Source: JBEIHX01 sp044375455
GTDB lineage: Bacteria > Pseudomonadota > Alphaproteobacteria > Caulobacterales > Aquidulcibacteraceae
Assembly: GCA_044375455.1 (NCBI GenBank)
Contig: JBILMQ010000048.1
Coordinates: forward strand, 1 to 16,783
Direction: 5' to 3'
DNA length: 16,783 nt
Within the stretch, counting starts at the first letter, position 1. Each line of letters opens with the position of its first letter. The notes under the pieces are model-generated. The model did no database searches, was not told the origin of the DNA, and saw nothing but the letters and a program-made list of their open reading frames with translations. Positions 8,070 to 14,592 of the stretch are shown piece by piece. A program made the position numbers and the translations under genes.

Positions 8070-9454
8070 CCAGCGACATCCTGATCGTCGACGACGAAGC
8101 AGACATCCGCGACCTGATCGCGGGCATTCTTGAGGATGAGGGCTACCAGGTGCGCGATGCCGCCGATGGTGACGCGGCGATTGAGGCGCTGCGCCAGCGT
8201 CGCCCGTCCCTTGTCGTGCTGGACATATGGCTGCATGGCAGCCGGATCGACGGACTTGAGGTCCTGTCGATCATCAAGCAGATCGACGAAGATCTACCCG
8301 TAGTCGTCATATCCGGTCACGGAACGATTGAGACGGCCGTAGCAGCGATCCGCAAAGGGGCCTACGATTTTCTTGAAAAGCCCTTCAAGTCAGACCGCCT
8401 GCTGCTGGTCATCGCGCGTGCCCTTGAGACGGCGCGGTTGCGCCGCGAAAACGACGCGCTGCGGGCTCAATCGGCGCGCATTTCATCTGAGTTTGTCGGA
8501 TCTTCCCAGGTGACCGCCCAGTTGCGCACAGCGATTGACCGCACCGCGCCGACCAACAGCCGTGTGTTGATCTCTGGTCCGCCGGGCTCGGGAAAGGAAC
8601 TGATCGCGCGGCTGCTGCATGAGCGTTCGCCGCGCCGCGACGGCCCGTTCGTGGTGGTGTCGGCGGCAAGCCTCGATCCCGAGCGCTTCGAGCGGGAACT
8701 GTTTGGCGAAGAAGGACCTGAGGGTCGTCCGACCAAGATCGGCCTTCTGGAGCATGCACACGGCGGCACATTGTTCATCGACGAGGTCGCAGACATGCCG
8801 CGCGCGTCACAGAACAAGATCCTGCGCGTGCTGGTCGACCAGCGGTTCCGCCGTCTCGGCGGTGTGGCTGATGTCGAAGTCAACGTGCGGATGCTTTCGT
8901 CGACTTCGCGCGAGCTGCGCGAGGAGATCGGGCAGGGCAGGTTCCGCGAGGATCTCTTCCACCGCCTGAATGTGGTCCCGCTTCGCGCGCCGGCTCTCTC
9001 TGAGCGGCGTGAAGACATTCCTGAGCTTGTCGGCTATTTTGTGCGCCGTATCTCGGAGGGATCCGGACTTCCGGCGCGCAGTTTTGGCCCGGACGCGATC
9101 GCCGCGCTGCAGGTTGCTGAATGGCCGGGCAATGTTCGTCAGCTGCGCAACGTCGTGGAGCGCATTCTCATCCTGGCCGGCGGCGACGCGGCCAATCCGA
9201 TCAGTGTTGAGCAAATGCCCTCCGACATCGCCGGCGTCGGCAACATCCCGGCGCAAGGGGGCCTGCAGCAGATCATCGGTCTGTCCCTGCGCGATGCGCG
9301 TGAACAGTTCGAGCGGGAATATCTGGCGGTCCAGATCACCCGATTTGGGGGCAACATCTCCCGTACGGCTGCCTTCATCGGCATGGAGCGTTCGGCGCTG
9401 CATCGCAAACTCAAATCGCTCGGTGTGGAGACCAATGGCCGGGACGAAAACTAG
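8066..9454 (+). CDS. ntrX: Response regulator NtrX
   Basis: A 462-residue response regulator paired with NtrY. The receiver has D9/D10, phosphoacceptor D53 in VLDIWLHGSRIDGLE (a characteristic NtrX sequence) and K105. The AAA+ domain has Walker A GPPGSGKE (171-178), Walker B GGTLFIDE (233-240) and FREDLFHRLN (293-302). A Fis-type helix-turn-helix lies at about 424-452 (FGGNISRTAAFIGMERSALHRKL). Between ELFG (211-214) and Walker B are 18 residues (EEGPEGRPTKIGLLEHAH) with no GAFTGA motif. That is usual for alphaproteobacterial NtrX and fits sigma54-independent action. The start overlaps the ntrY stop (ATGA). A 99-bp gap to dat follows, in which I see no terminator or clear promoter. Confidence 0.95.
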   Translation: MTSDILIVDDEADIRDLIAGILEDEGYQVRDAADGDAAIEALRQRRPSLVVLDIWLHGSRIDGLEVLSIIKQIDEDLPVVVISGHGTIETAVAAIRKGAYDFLEKPFKSDRLLLVIARALETARLRRENDALRAQSARISSEFVGSSQVTAQLRTAIDRTAPTNSRVLISGPPGSGKELIARLLHERSPRRDGPFVVVSAASLDPERFERELFGEEGPEGRPTKIGLLEHAHGGTLFIDEVADMPRASQNKILRVLVDQRFRRLGGVADVEVNVRMLSSTSRELREEIGQGRFREDLFHRLNVVPLRAPALSERREDIPELVGYFVRRISEGSGLPARSFGPDAIAALQVAEWPGNVRQLRNVVERILILAGGDAANPISVEQMPSDIAGVGNIPAQGGLQQIIGLSLRDAREQFEREYLAVQITRFGGNISRTAAFIGMERSALHRKLKSLGVETNGRDEN

Positions 9455-9553
9455 CACTTCCGGCTACGGGCCTGCGTGGGGCGGGCCGGCGCAACCCGTG
9501 CGCAAAGAGGCGCCAGGACGTTCAATCGTTGCGATCAGGGACGGACAAAGGGC

Positions 9554-10405
9554 ATGTCTCGACTGGCCTATGTGAATGGTGTTTTCCGCCCGCAGCGCGG
9601 TCCTTCCATCGATGTGGAAGATCGTGGCTTTCAGTTTGCTGACGGCGTCTATGAGGTCTGGGCCGTGCGCGACGCGCGCCTTCTCGACGAGGTAGGCCAT
9701 TATGAGCGGCTCGAGCGATCCTTGCGTGAACTGCGCATTGCCGCGCCGTTGTCGCGGGCTGCACTGGGCGTTGCGGTGCGCGAGACACTGCGGCGCAATC
9801 GGGTGCGCACGGGCATCGTGTATCTGCAGATCACGCGCGGCGTTGCGCGCCGCGATCACGCATTTCCGCGACAGGAGGTTCCAGCGACGGTGGTGATTAC
9901 GGCGCGGGCGCTCGACTGGGATGCGATCGAGGCGACGGCCGCGACCGGCATCGCGGTGGTAAGTACGCCCGAGACCCGCTGGGCGCGCTGCGACATCAAG
10001 AGCACTGCCCTGCTCGCCAATGTGCTCGCGAAACAATTCGCTCGCGAAAACGGCGCACGCGAGGCTTGGTTTGTCGACCATGACGGATTTGTGACGGAAG
10101 GGGCTTCGTCCAATGCCTGGATCGTTGATGCGGCGGGCGTTGTGCGCACACGAAGCCTGACGGCGAATATTCTTCGGGGGATCACGCGCGGCGGCGTCCT
10201 GGCGACCATTGAGCGGCTTGGCCTTGCAGTCTCGCAGTCGCCCTTCACCTTGGCGGAGGCCTATGCGGCCCGCGAGGCCTTCAACACGGCGGCATCGGCA
10301 TTCGTCCAGCCTGTCGTGGCGATCGACGGGCGGGTGATCGGATCTGGGGCGCCAGGGCCTGTCGCGCGCGCCTTGCGGACGGTTTATCTTGCGAGCCGGA
10401 TCTAA
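9554..10405 (+). CDS. dat: D-amino-acid aminotransferase (fold-type IV PLP enzyme)
   Basis: A 283-residue PLP enzyme that interconverts D-alanine plus 2-oxoglutarate with pyruvate plus D-glutamate, supplying D-amino acids for peptidoglycan or catabolising them. Class IV signatures are VNGVF (7-11), DRGFQFADGVYEV (23-35), the PLP lysine in CDIKSTALLAN (Lys149), EGASSN (182-187) and LTANILRGITR (202-212). The loop ITRGVARRDHAFP (93-105) resembles the carboxylate-trapping loop of D-amino-acid transaminases (RG...R.H.FP). This favours Dat over branched-chain aminotransferase or ADC lyase. The frame extends 26 codons upstream; ATG at 9554 is preferred because the conserved fold begins there and AAAGGG precedes it. 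The ntrX-dat-hfq order is seen in other Alphaproteobacteria; a functional link to nitrogen control is inference. Confidence 0.88.
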   Translation: MSRLAYVNGVFRPQRGPSIDVEDRGFQFADGVYEVWAVRDARLLDEVGHYERLERSLRELRIAAPLSRAALGVAVRETLRRNRVRTGIVYLQITRGVARRDHAFPRQEVPATVVITARALDWDAIEATAATGIAVVSTPETRWARCDIKSTALLANVLAKQFARENGAREAWFVDHDGFVTEGASSNAWIVDAAGVVRTRSLTANILRGITRGGVLATIERLGLAVSQSPFTLAEAYAAREAFNTAASAFVQPVVAIDGRVIGSGAPGPVARALRTVYLASRI

Positions 10406-10441
10406 GACCAAGTGCGCGCCTGGGTCGCGCCGGCTCACGGG

Positions 10442-10470
10442 TTGATCGCCTCCGGCGCCAGCGCTAGACA
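10442..10470 (+). promoter_or_regulatory. Candidate hfq promoter
   Basis: In the 116-bp gap before hfq, TTGATCG (10442-10448) is followed after 14 nt by GCTAGACA (10463-10470). This approximates the Caulobacter housekeeping consensus (TTGACGS, N10-14, GCTANAWC) with one mismatch in the upstream element and two in the downstream one. In E. coli terms it is TTGATC, 17 nt, TAGACA. It would give an hfq leader of roughly 45 nt. This is a pattern match only. Confidence 0.4.
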
Positions 10471-10521
10471 GCAGCCCTGATCCGCGGTCGTGTGTGTGAC
10501 GCGGCATAGAAGGTGGCGACC

Positions 10522-10779
10522 ATGTCGAGCGACAAGACTGAAAAGAAACAGAACCTGCAGGATACTTTCCTCAACGCGGTGCGCAAACAGCGGGCGCCCT
10601 TGACCATCTTCCTCGTCAACGGCGTGAAGCTGCAGGGGGTGGTCACCTGGTTCGACAACTTCTGCCTCCTTTTGCGCCGTGACGGTCAAAGTCAGCTGGT
10701 CTACAAGCACGCCATTTCCACAATCATGCCTGGCGGCCCTGTCACCCTGTTTGAGCCGTCAGAGGAGCACGACAGCTGA
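10522..10779 (+). CDS. hfq: RNA chaperone Hfq
   Basis: An 85-residue Sm-like protein that forms a hexameric ring and pairs small RNAs with mRNAs. The Sm1 region is visible as LQDTFLNAVRKQRAPLTIFLVNG followed by VKLQGVV, with the sRNA-binding face residues QD and the distal YKH. Sm2 is LVYKHAISTIMP. The C-terminal tail after the Sm core is short and acidic (PSEEHDS), as is common in Alphaproteobacteria. A GTG at 10513 is in frame, but the Shine-Dalgarno AGAAGG (10508-10513) overlaps it and sits 8 nt before ATG at 10522, so I use the ATG. The stop overlaps a probable CTG start of hflX, and hfq-hflX is a widely conserved pair. Confidence 0.97.
   Translation: MSSDKTEKKQNLQDTFLNAVRKQRAPLTIFLVNGVKLQGVVTWFDNFCLLLRRDGQSQLVYKHAISTIMPGGPVTLFEPSEEHDS
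10762..10778 (+). promoter_or_regulatory. Ribosome binding site and CTG start of hflX inside the hfq 3' end
   Basis: GAGGAG (10762-10767) lies 8 nt before CTG (10776-10778). This CTG overlaps the hfq stop TGA as CTGA, in the same geometry as the ATGA junctions elsewhere in the window. The next in-frame start codon, GTG at 10821, has no purine-rich sequence before it and would cut into the conserved TLVLHP strand. This supports a rare CTG initiation and translational coupling to hfq. Confidence 0.55.
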
Positions 10780-12125
10780 CACAACCGTTTGAGACGGCTG
10801 TCCCGCGCCAGCGGACGCTGGTGCTGCATCCCCTGCTGGCGCGGGGTCCTGGAGAAGAGGGGTCGCGTGATCGCAGCCTGCGGCTGAGCGAGGCGTCTGG
10901 ACTTGCGGAGGCTTTGGACCTCCTGGTGGTCGAGGCGCGGGTCGAGCCGCTGCGCGAGCGCAAGCCCGGTCTTTATTTCGGTGAGGGCAAGGCCGATGAC
11001 ATCGGCGCACGGATCAAAAGCGACGCGATCGACGTTGTGTTCATTGATGCTCCGCTCACCCCGGTGCAGCAGCGCAATCTTGAACGCCTCTGGCAGGTCA
11101 AGGTGGTTGACCGCACCGGTGTCATCCTTGAGATCTTTGCGCGCCGGGCTCGCACGCGGGAGGGACGCCTGCAGGTCGAGGCGGCCCGGCTCTCCTATGA
11201 ACGCTCGCGCCTGGTGCGCACCTGGACCCACCTTGAGCGCCAGCGCGGCGGCCTTGGCAAGACTGGCGGGCCCGGAGAAACGCAGATTGAGCTTGATCGC
11301 CGGCTGATCGCCGAGCGCATTACCCGGATCCGCACCGAGTTGGAGGAGGTTCGCCGCACGCGCGGTTTGCACCGTCAGGCGCGCCAGCGCGCGCCATATC
11401 CGGTGATTGCGCTGGTGGGCTACACCAATGCGGGCAAGTCAAGCCTGTTCAATCGTCTGTCGCGCGCTCAGGTTCTTGCTAAAGACATGCCGTTCGCGAC
11501 TTTGGATCCGACCATGCGTGCGGTGCGTCTGCCGTCCGGCGCGCATGTCATTCTGTCTGACACGGTCGGCTTCATTACCGACCTGCCGACGGAGTTGATC
11601 GCGGCGTTTCGCGCGACGCTGGAAGAGGTGGCGCAGGCCGACGTCCTGGTGCATGTGCGCGACATCGCCCACGCCGAGAGCGAGGCTCAGCGGGCCGAGG
11701 TGTTGACAGTGCTGGACGCCCTGATCCCGGAGGATCGCAAGGGCGCAGCGGTCGTCATCGAAGCATGGAACAAGATCGACCAGCTGTCGCCGGACGAGCG
11801 ACGCCACGCGACCCTGCGCGCCGCCGCTGCCGTCCGCGATCCGCAGGCGCCGGCGGCTGCGCTGCTCTCGGCACTGAGCGGGGAGGGCATGGACGAGCTT
11901 CTCCGGCTGATCGAGGCCGCGCTGGCGCGCGGTCTTGATGTGGTTTCGATCACAGCACCGGCGGCGGCGGGCGCGGCGCGCGCCTGGCTGTATGGCCATG
12001 GTCAGGTGGTGTCACGCGAACCGGCGGACGATGCGGGTGCGGAGCGCTTCACGGTGCGCATGAGCCCTGCCGCACTTGGCAAATTTGCTGCGCTTTACCC
12101 TGACCTGCTGACGCAACGCGCCTGA
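10776..12125 (+). CDS. hflX: Ribosome-associated GTPase HflX
   Basis: With the CTG start the protein has 449 residues. HflX is a GTPase that binds the 50S subunit and splits stalled or stressed ribosomes. The N-terminal HflX domain shows TLVLHP (14-19), the FGEGKADDI region (68-76) and GGPGETQIELDRR (164-176). The G domain has the P-loop GYTNAGKSSLFN (215-226), DPTMRAV (244-250, switch I region), DTVGFI (262-267) and NKID (332-335). A C-terminal domain follows. From the GTG at 10821 the protein would have 434 residues and lose its first beta strand. The start choice is discussed at the separate RBS entry; ATG is not available near the N terminus. It is co-directional with hfq, and convergent mazG begins 147 bp beyond its end, with no clear terminator between. 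Confidence 0.94.
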   Translation: MTQPFETAVPRQRTLVLHPLLARGPGEEGSRDRSLRLSEASGLAEALDLLVVEARVEPLRERKPGLYFGEGKADDIGARIKSDAIDVVFIDAPLTPVQQRNLERLWQVKVVDRTGVILEIFARRARTREGRLQVEAARLSYERSRLVRTWTHLERQRGGLGKTGGPGETQIELDRRLIAERITRIRTELEEVRRTRGLHRQARQRAPYPVIALVGYTNAGKSSLFNRLSRAQVLAKDMPFATLDPTMRAVRLPSGAHVILSDTVGFITDLPTELIAAFRATLEEVAQADVLVHVRDIAHAESEAQRAEVLTVLDALIPEDRKGAAVVIEAWNKIDQLSPDERRHATLRAAAAVRDPQAPAAALLSALSGEGMDELLRLIEAALARGLDVVSITAPAAAGAARAWLYGHGQVVSREPADDAGAERFTVRMSPAALGKFAALYPDLLTQRA

Positions 12126-12272
12126 CGGGGCGGTGCGTGCAGCCCACTGCGCGACGCTTGCCGTCTGACGCCGGGAGGACGGGTGGGTGATGCCGTTCTA
12201 CAGCCATCATCCAAGGCGTGTCCTCTGACCTTATTCCTGGCATGTGCAGGGCTTGGCCCATGGCGGGGGCGG

Positions 12273-13091
12273 TCAGTCCGGTGACCTTCTCTCGAGCCCT
12301 TTGGCCTCTTCCCAGTAGGCATCAAGCGTGGCGAGCGGCAGGGGCGTCGCCGTTTCGGCGGCACGCCTTTCAACATGGCGGAAGCGGCGTTCGAATTTGG
12401 CGTTGGCTGCGCGCAGGCAGTCTTCTGGATCGACTCCAAGCTTGCGTGCGAGGTTGGCGAGCACGAACAGCACGTCGCCGATCTCTTCTGCAACATTGTC
12501 GCGATCGCCCGCTGCGATCGCCTGTTCGAGTTCGCTGCGCTCCTCATCGAGTTTTGCAAACACACTCTGCGCGTCGGGCCAGTCGAAACCGATCCGTGCA
12601 GCGCGTTTGGCGAGCTTGGCGGCCCGCATCAGCGCAGGCGCTGCGCGCGGAACGCCGTCAAGAACGCTGTTGGCGTCTGTCTGCGCATGTTCGCTGGCTT
12701 TGATCGTCTCCCACGCCTTGGCCTGCTCTTCAGCGGTGCGTTGGTCGGCGCGATCGCTGAACACGTGGGGATGGCGCCGCAGCATCTTCGTGGTGACAGC
12801 GCGCGCGACGCGGGCGAAGTCGAATGCGCCGGCCTCTTCGGCCATACGGGCGTGGAAAACGACCTGAAACAGCAGGTCGCCGAGTTCGTCCTCCAGAGCG
12901 GGCAGATCACCCCGGTCGATGGCGTCGGCGACCTCATAGGCTTCTTCGATCGTGTAGGGTGCGATGGTCTTGAACGTCTGTTCGAGGTCCCACGGGCAGC
13001 CGGAGAGGGGAGTGCGCAGCCGCGCCATCACGTCGAGGAGGTCGGCGAGCGCGCCGGCGGCGTCGCTGTGGGTCGTGCGTGTTTGGTCCAT
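12273..13091 (-). CDS. mazG: Nucleoside triphosphate pyrophosphohydrolase MazG
   Basis: A 272-residue all-alpha NTP pyrophosphohydrolase that hydrolyses nucleoside triphosphates to monophosphates, cleaning the pool or lowering stress nucleotides. It has the typical duplicated MazG layout. The first domain begins LRTPLSGCPWDLEQTF and has metal-binding acids in YTIEEAYEVADAI (46-58) and LEDELGDLLFQVVFHARM (66-83). The second has LDEERSELEQAI (181-192) and EEIGDVLFVLANLARKLG (202-219). The C-terminal KFERRFRHVERR and LDAYWEEAK also match the family. The frame runs 12 codons further to a GTG at 13127. ATG at 13091 is preferred because GGGGA lies upstream and the family length fits. It is convergent with hflX, an arrangement in which the hflX/mazG neighbourhood is conserved. 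Confidence 0.94.
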   Translation of the reverse strand: MDQTRTTHSDAAGALADLLDVMARLRTPLSGCPWDLEQTFKTIAPYTIEEAYEVADAIDRGDLPALEDELGDLLFQVVFHARMAEEAGAFDFARVARAVTTKMLRRHPHVFSDRADQRTAEEQAKAWETIKASEHAQTDANSVLDGVPRAAPALMRAAKLAKRAARIGFDWPDAQSVFAKLDEERSELEQAIAAGDRDNVAEEIGDVLFVLANLARKLGVDPEDCLRAANAKFERRFRHVERRAAETATPLPLATLDAYWEEAKGLERRSPD

Positions 13092-13317
13092 GAGCGATTC
13101 CCCGGTGTTGCGCGGGTGCTTTACCACACTTGGTTGCGGCCTGTGTTTCTGGTCCGGACGCTGTCACGGGGGGCGGGGCGATGGCGCACTCGCTGGCGCT
13201 TATCCGCGCCGCTACTGGTCCGCGCAGCCAATCTGCGCCAGCGCATGCGGTGCGCGCGGAGAGCGGGTTTGCCGGCGCTGCAGGGTCTCGTCCTTTGGCT
13301 TCATCCCTGCGCGCACG

Positions 13318-13332
13318 TTGATCTGAGATCAA
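13318..13332. repeat. Perfect inverted repeat TTGATCT-G-AGATCAA
   Basis: Two perfect 7-bp arms flank a single G. The core TTGAT...ATCAA resembles the FNR/FixK box, but the spacing is 5 nt rather than the usual 4. It lies about 227 bp upstream of the mazG start. It may be an operator for a dimeric regulator; the owner is unknown. Confidence 0.45.
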
Positions 13333-13456
13333 GCCAAGCGTGGATCTGGCTCCGACACCTGTTGGGCGACGAGCTCCTTGGCGCGAGCCGTCTCGCGGCC
13401 CGGCGCGAGATCGGCACGGAGCGGGCATCTGTCCCGCGGCCGACGGCGAGAACGCG

Positions 13457-13472
13457 CATAATATGTATTATG
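13457..13472. repeat. AT-rich perfect inverted repeat CATAATA-TG-TATTATG
   Basis: Two perfect 7-bp arms flank a TG. The 16 bp contain 13 A/T in a sequence that is otherwise strongly GC-rich, so the element stands out. It includes TATTAT hexamers that resemble a -10 box on either strand, but no matching -35 was found at the right distance. It is a candidate operator or promoter core. Confidence 0.45.
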
Positions 13473-13524
13473 GGAACTTTTGTGCGGGGACGAGGGGCGG
13501 GGACCAACGGCGAACCTGCACATG

Positions 13525-13547
13525 CCTTTTTGCAAATTCCTTTTTGC
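13525..13547. repeat. Direct repeat of CCTTTTTGC
   Basis: Two exact copies of CCTTTTTGC (13525-13533 and 13539-13547) are separated by AAATT, a 14-nt period. On the minus strand they read GCAAAAAGG, each resembling a ribosome binding site. The second is one base before an ATG. The meaning is unknown. Confidence 0.4.
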
Positions 13548-13600
13548 GAAGGCCGGCGCGCGACACCCCGGGTCGCCAGGCTCGGCGGCGCGCGCAAGAC

Positions 13601-13626
13601 CCGGTAAGCCGCCTTCGGCGCACCGG
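13601..13626. terminator. Two-step hairpin downstream of the MBL gene (possible terminator or RNA structure)
   Basis: The outer stem is CCGGT (13601-13605) with ACCGG (13622-13626). The inner stem is GCCG (13608-13611) with CGGC (13616-13619), closing a CCTT loop. The steps are separated by an AA/GC internal loop. It lies about 120 bp past the stop of the MBL-fold gene in its direction of transcription, where a terminator for the tmk-holB-tatD-MBL operon would be expected. No U-tract follows on either strand, so it is not a canonical intrinsic terminator. Confidence 0.35.
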
Positions 13627-13746
13627 CTGCATGGTGTCGGCTCTGTCGTTTGGATCTTCGCCGCCTGGCGTTCTTAACTTTGGCGTACGCTGTTTTGGCG
13701 GCCGCGCTTGTGATCCGCTGCGGCTGGTCCTGTCGTTTCGCTGCGG

Positions 13747-14592
13747 TCAGGCTGCGGCGTGCGGTCCTGCGGCGACAAGCTCGTCGGTGATGGATGTCTC
13801 CCAGGACCAGCCGTCAAACGCCGGTTCGACATGGGCGGGCGTTTCTGTGGCCACGCGATTGTAATCAAGATCGATGTGCAGATTGGTCAGCACCGCGCGT
13901 TCAGGCGCCAGACGCGCAATCCAGCCGAGGCTCTTATCCACATGCGCGTGCGTTGGATGCGGCGTGTAGCGCAGCGCATCAACTATCCACAGCTTCAGCC
14001 CGCCAAGCAGCGCAAAGCTCGCCTCCGGCAGATCCACGACATCGTTGTTGTAGGCGGCCGGTCCAAACCGGAAACCCAGGGATGGGCCAACCCCATGATC
14101 CTGCGCCAGAGGGATCGCCCTAATCGGTCCGCCGGGCCCCTCCACTGTCAAGACGCTGCCAGGCGGCGGCATCGGGCGCGCCTCCAGAATTCCCGGGTAG
14201 CCGTCGGCGCCATGGAAGCAATAGGCGAAGCGCACCATCAAGGTGCTCGCGGTCGCCTCATCCAGCCAGCTCGGAATGCGTTGGCGCATGGCGTAGGCGA
14301 TCGTGCGCAGATCGTCGATGCCATGGGTCTGGTCGGCATGGTCATGGCTGAACAGCACGCCATCGAGGCGGTCGACCCCGGCGGCGAGCAGTTGGAAGCG
14401 CATATCCGGCGCAGTATCAACGATCACCCGGGTGGGACGCCGCGCCCCTTCGCGGAAGCGCTCCACAAGGAGCGAGCAGCGTGTCCGCCGGTTTTTCGGC
14501 TCGTCCGGATCGCATGCGCCCCACCCGTCGCCGACCCGTGGAACTCCGCCCGAAGATCCGCATCCCAGAATGGTCACCCGCAGCCGGTCCAT
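13747..14592 (-). CDS. MBL-fold metallo-hydrolase (PhnP-like)
   Basis: A 281-residue beta-lactamase-fold hydrolase related to PhnP and RNase-Z-like phosphodiesterases. The N terminus LGCGSSGGVPRVGDGWGAC (9-27) is typical of this group. So are the metal motif SHDHADQTHGIDDLR (82-96), QDHG (164-167), YNND (181-184) and TNLHIDLDY (236-244). The metal ligands would be H83, H85, D87, H166, the aspartate at 184 and H239. The usual second histidine of HxHxDH is glutamine (Q88). Its physiological substrate is unknown; a cyclic phosphodiester or nucleic-acid end are candidates. The ATG overlaps the tatD stop (TGATG), so it is the last gene of the tmk-holB-tatD operon, a placement seen in other Alphaproteobacteria. 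Confidence 0.87.
   Translation of the reverse strand: MDRLRVTILGCGSSGGVPRVGDGWGACDPDEPKNRRTRCSLLVERFREGARRPTRVIVDTAPDMRFQLLAAGVDRLDGVLFSHDHADQTHGIDDLRTIAYAMRQRIPSWLDEATASTLMVRFAYCFHGADGYPGILEARPMPPPGSVLTVEGPGGPIRAIPLAQDHGVGPSLGFRFGPAAYNNDVVDLPEASFALLGGLKLWIVDALRYTPHPTHAHVDKSLGWIARLAPERAVLTNLHIDLDYNRVATETPAHVEPAFDGWSWETSITDELVAAGPHAAA

Larger units (their letters stand above)
13092..13746. other. 655-bp stretch without a supported gene
   Basis: This lies between the start of mazG and the end of the MBL-fold gene. Several open frames cross it on both strands, but none has recognisable family sequence. Most are Arg/Pro-rich shadows typical of GC-rich antisense frames. A leftward frame from ATG at about 13523 (65 codons, preceded by AAAAAGG) and a rightward one from 13470 (45 codons) are the least implausible, but I do not support either. 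The stretch contains two perfect inverted repeats, a direct repeat and a two-step hairpin, listed separately. It should hold the mazG promoter, yet no convincing -35/-10 pair was seen. It may be a regulatory region, a small RNA locus or the remains of a lost gene. Confidence 0.6.

Noticed and set aside
12126..12272. Bidirectional terminator between hflX and mazG
   Set aside because: Only short, weak stems (for example GGGC-TTG-GCCC) and no T-run in the 147 bp.
13318..13332. A true FNR/FixK box
   Set aside because: The central spacing is 5 nt instead of 4, so the match is not canonical.
13329..13535. A short leftward frame (65-68 codons) preceded by AAAAAGG
   Set aside because: The ribosome-site match is only one base from the ATG, too close to work well, and the product is low-information Arg/Pro-rich sequence.
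12375..13607. A 410-codon rightward frame opposite mazG and across the gap
   Set aside because: Most of it is antisense to the well-supported mazG; the extension into the gap is Arg/Leu-rich with no recognisable family sequence and no ribosome site.
13470..13607. A 45-codon rightward frame starting inside the AT-rich palindrome
   Set aside because: No Shine-Dalgarno before the ATG and no recognisable product; it may be chance.
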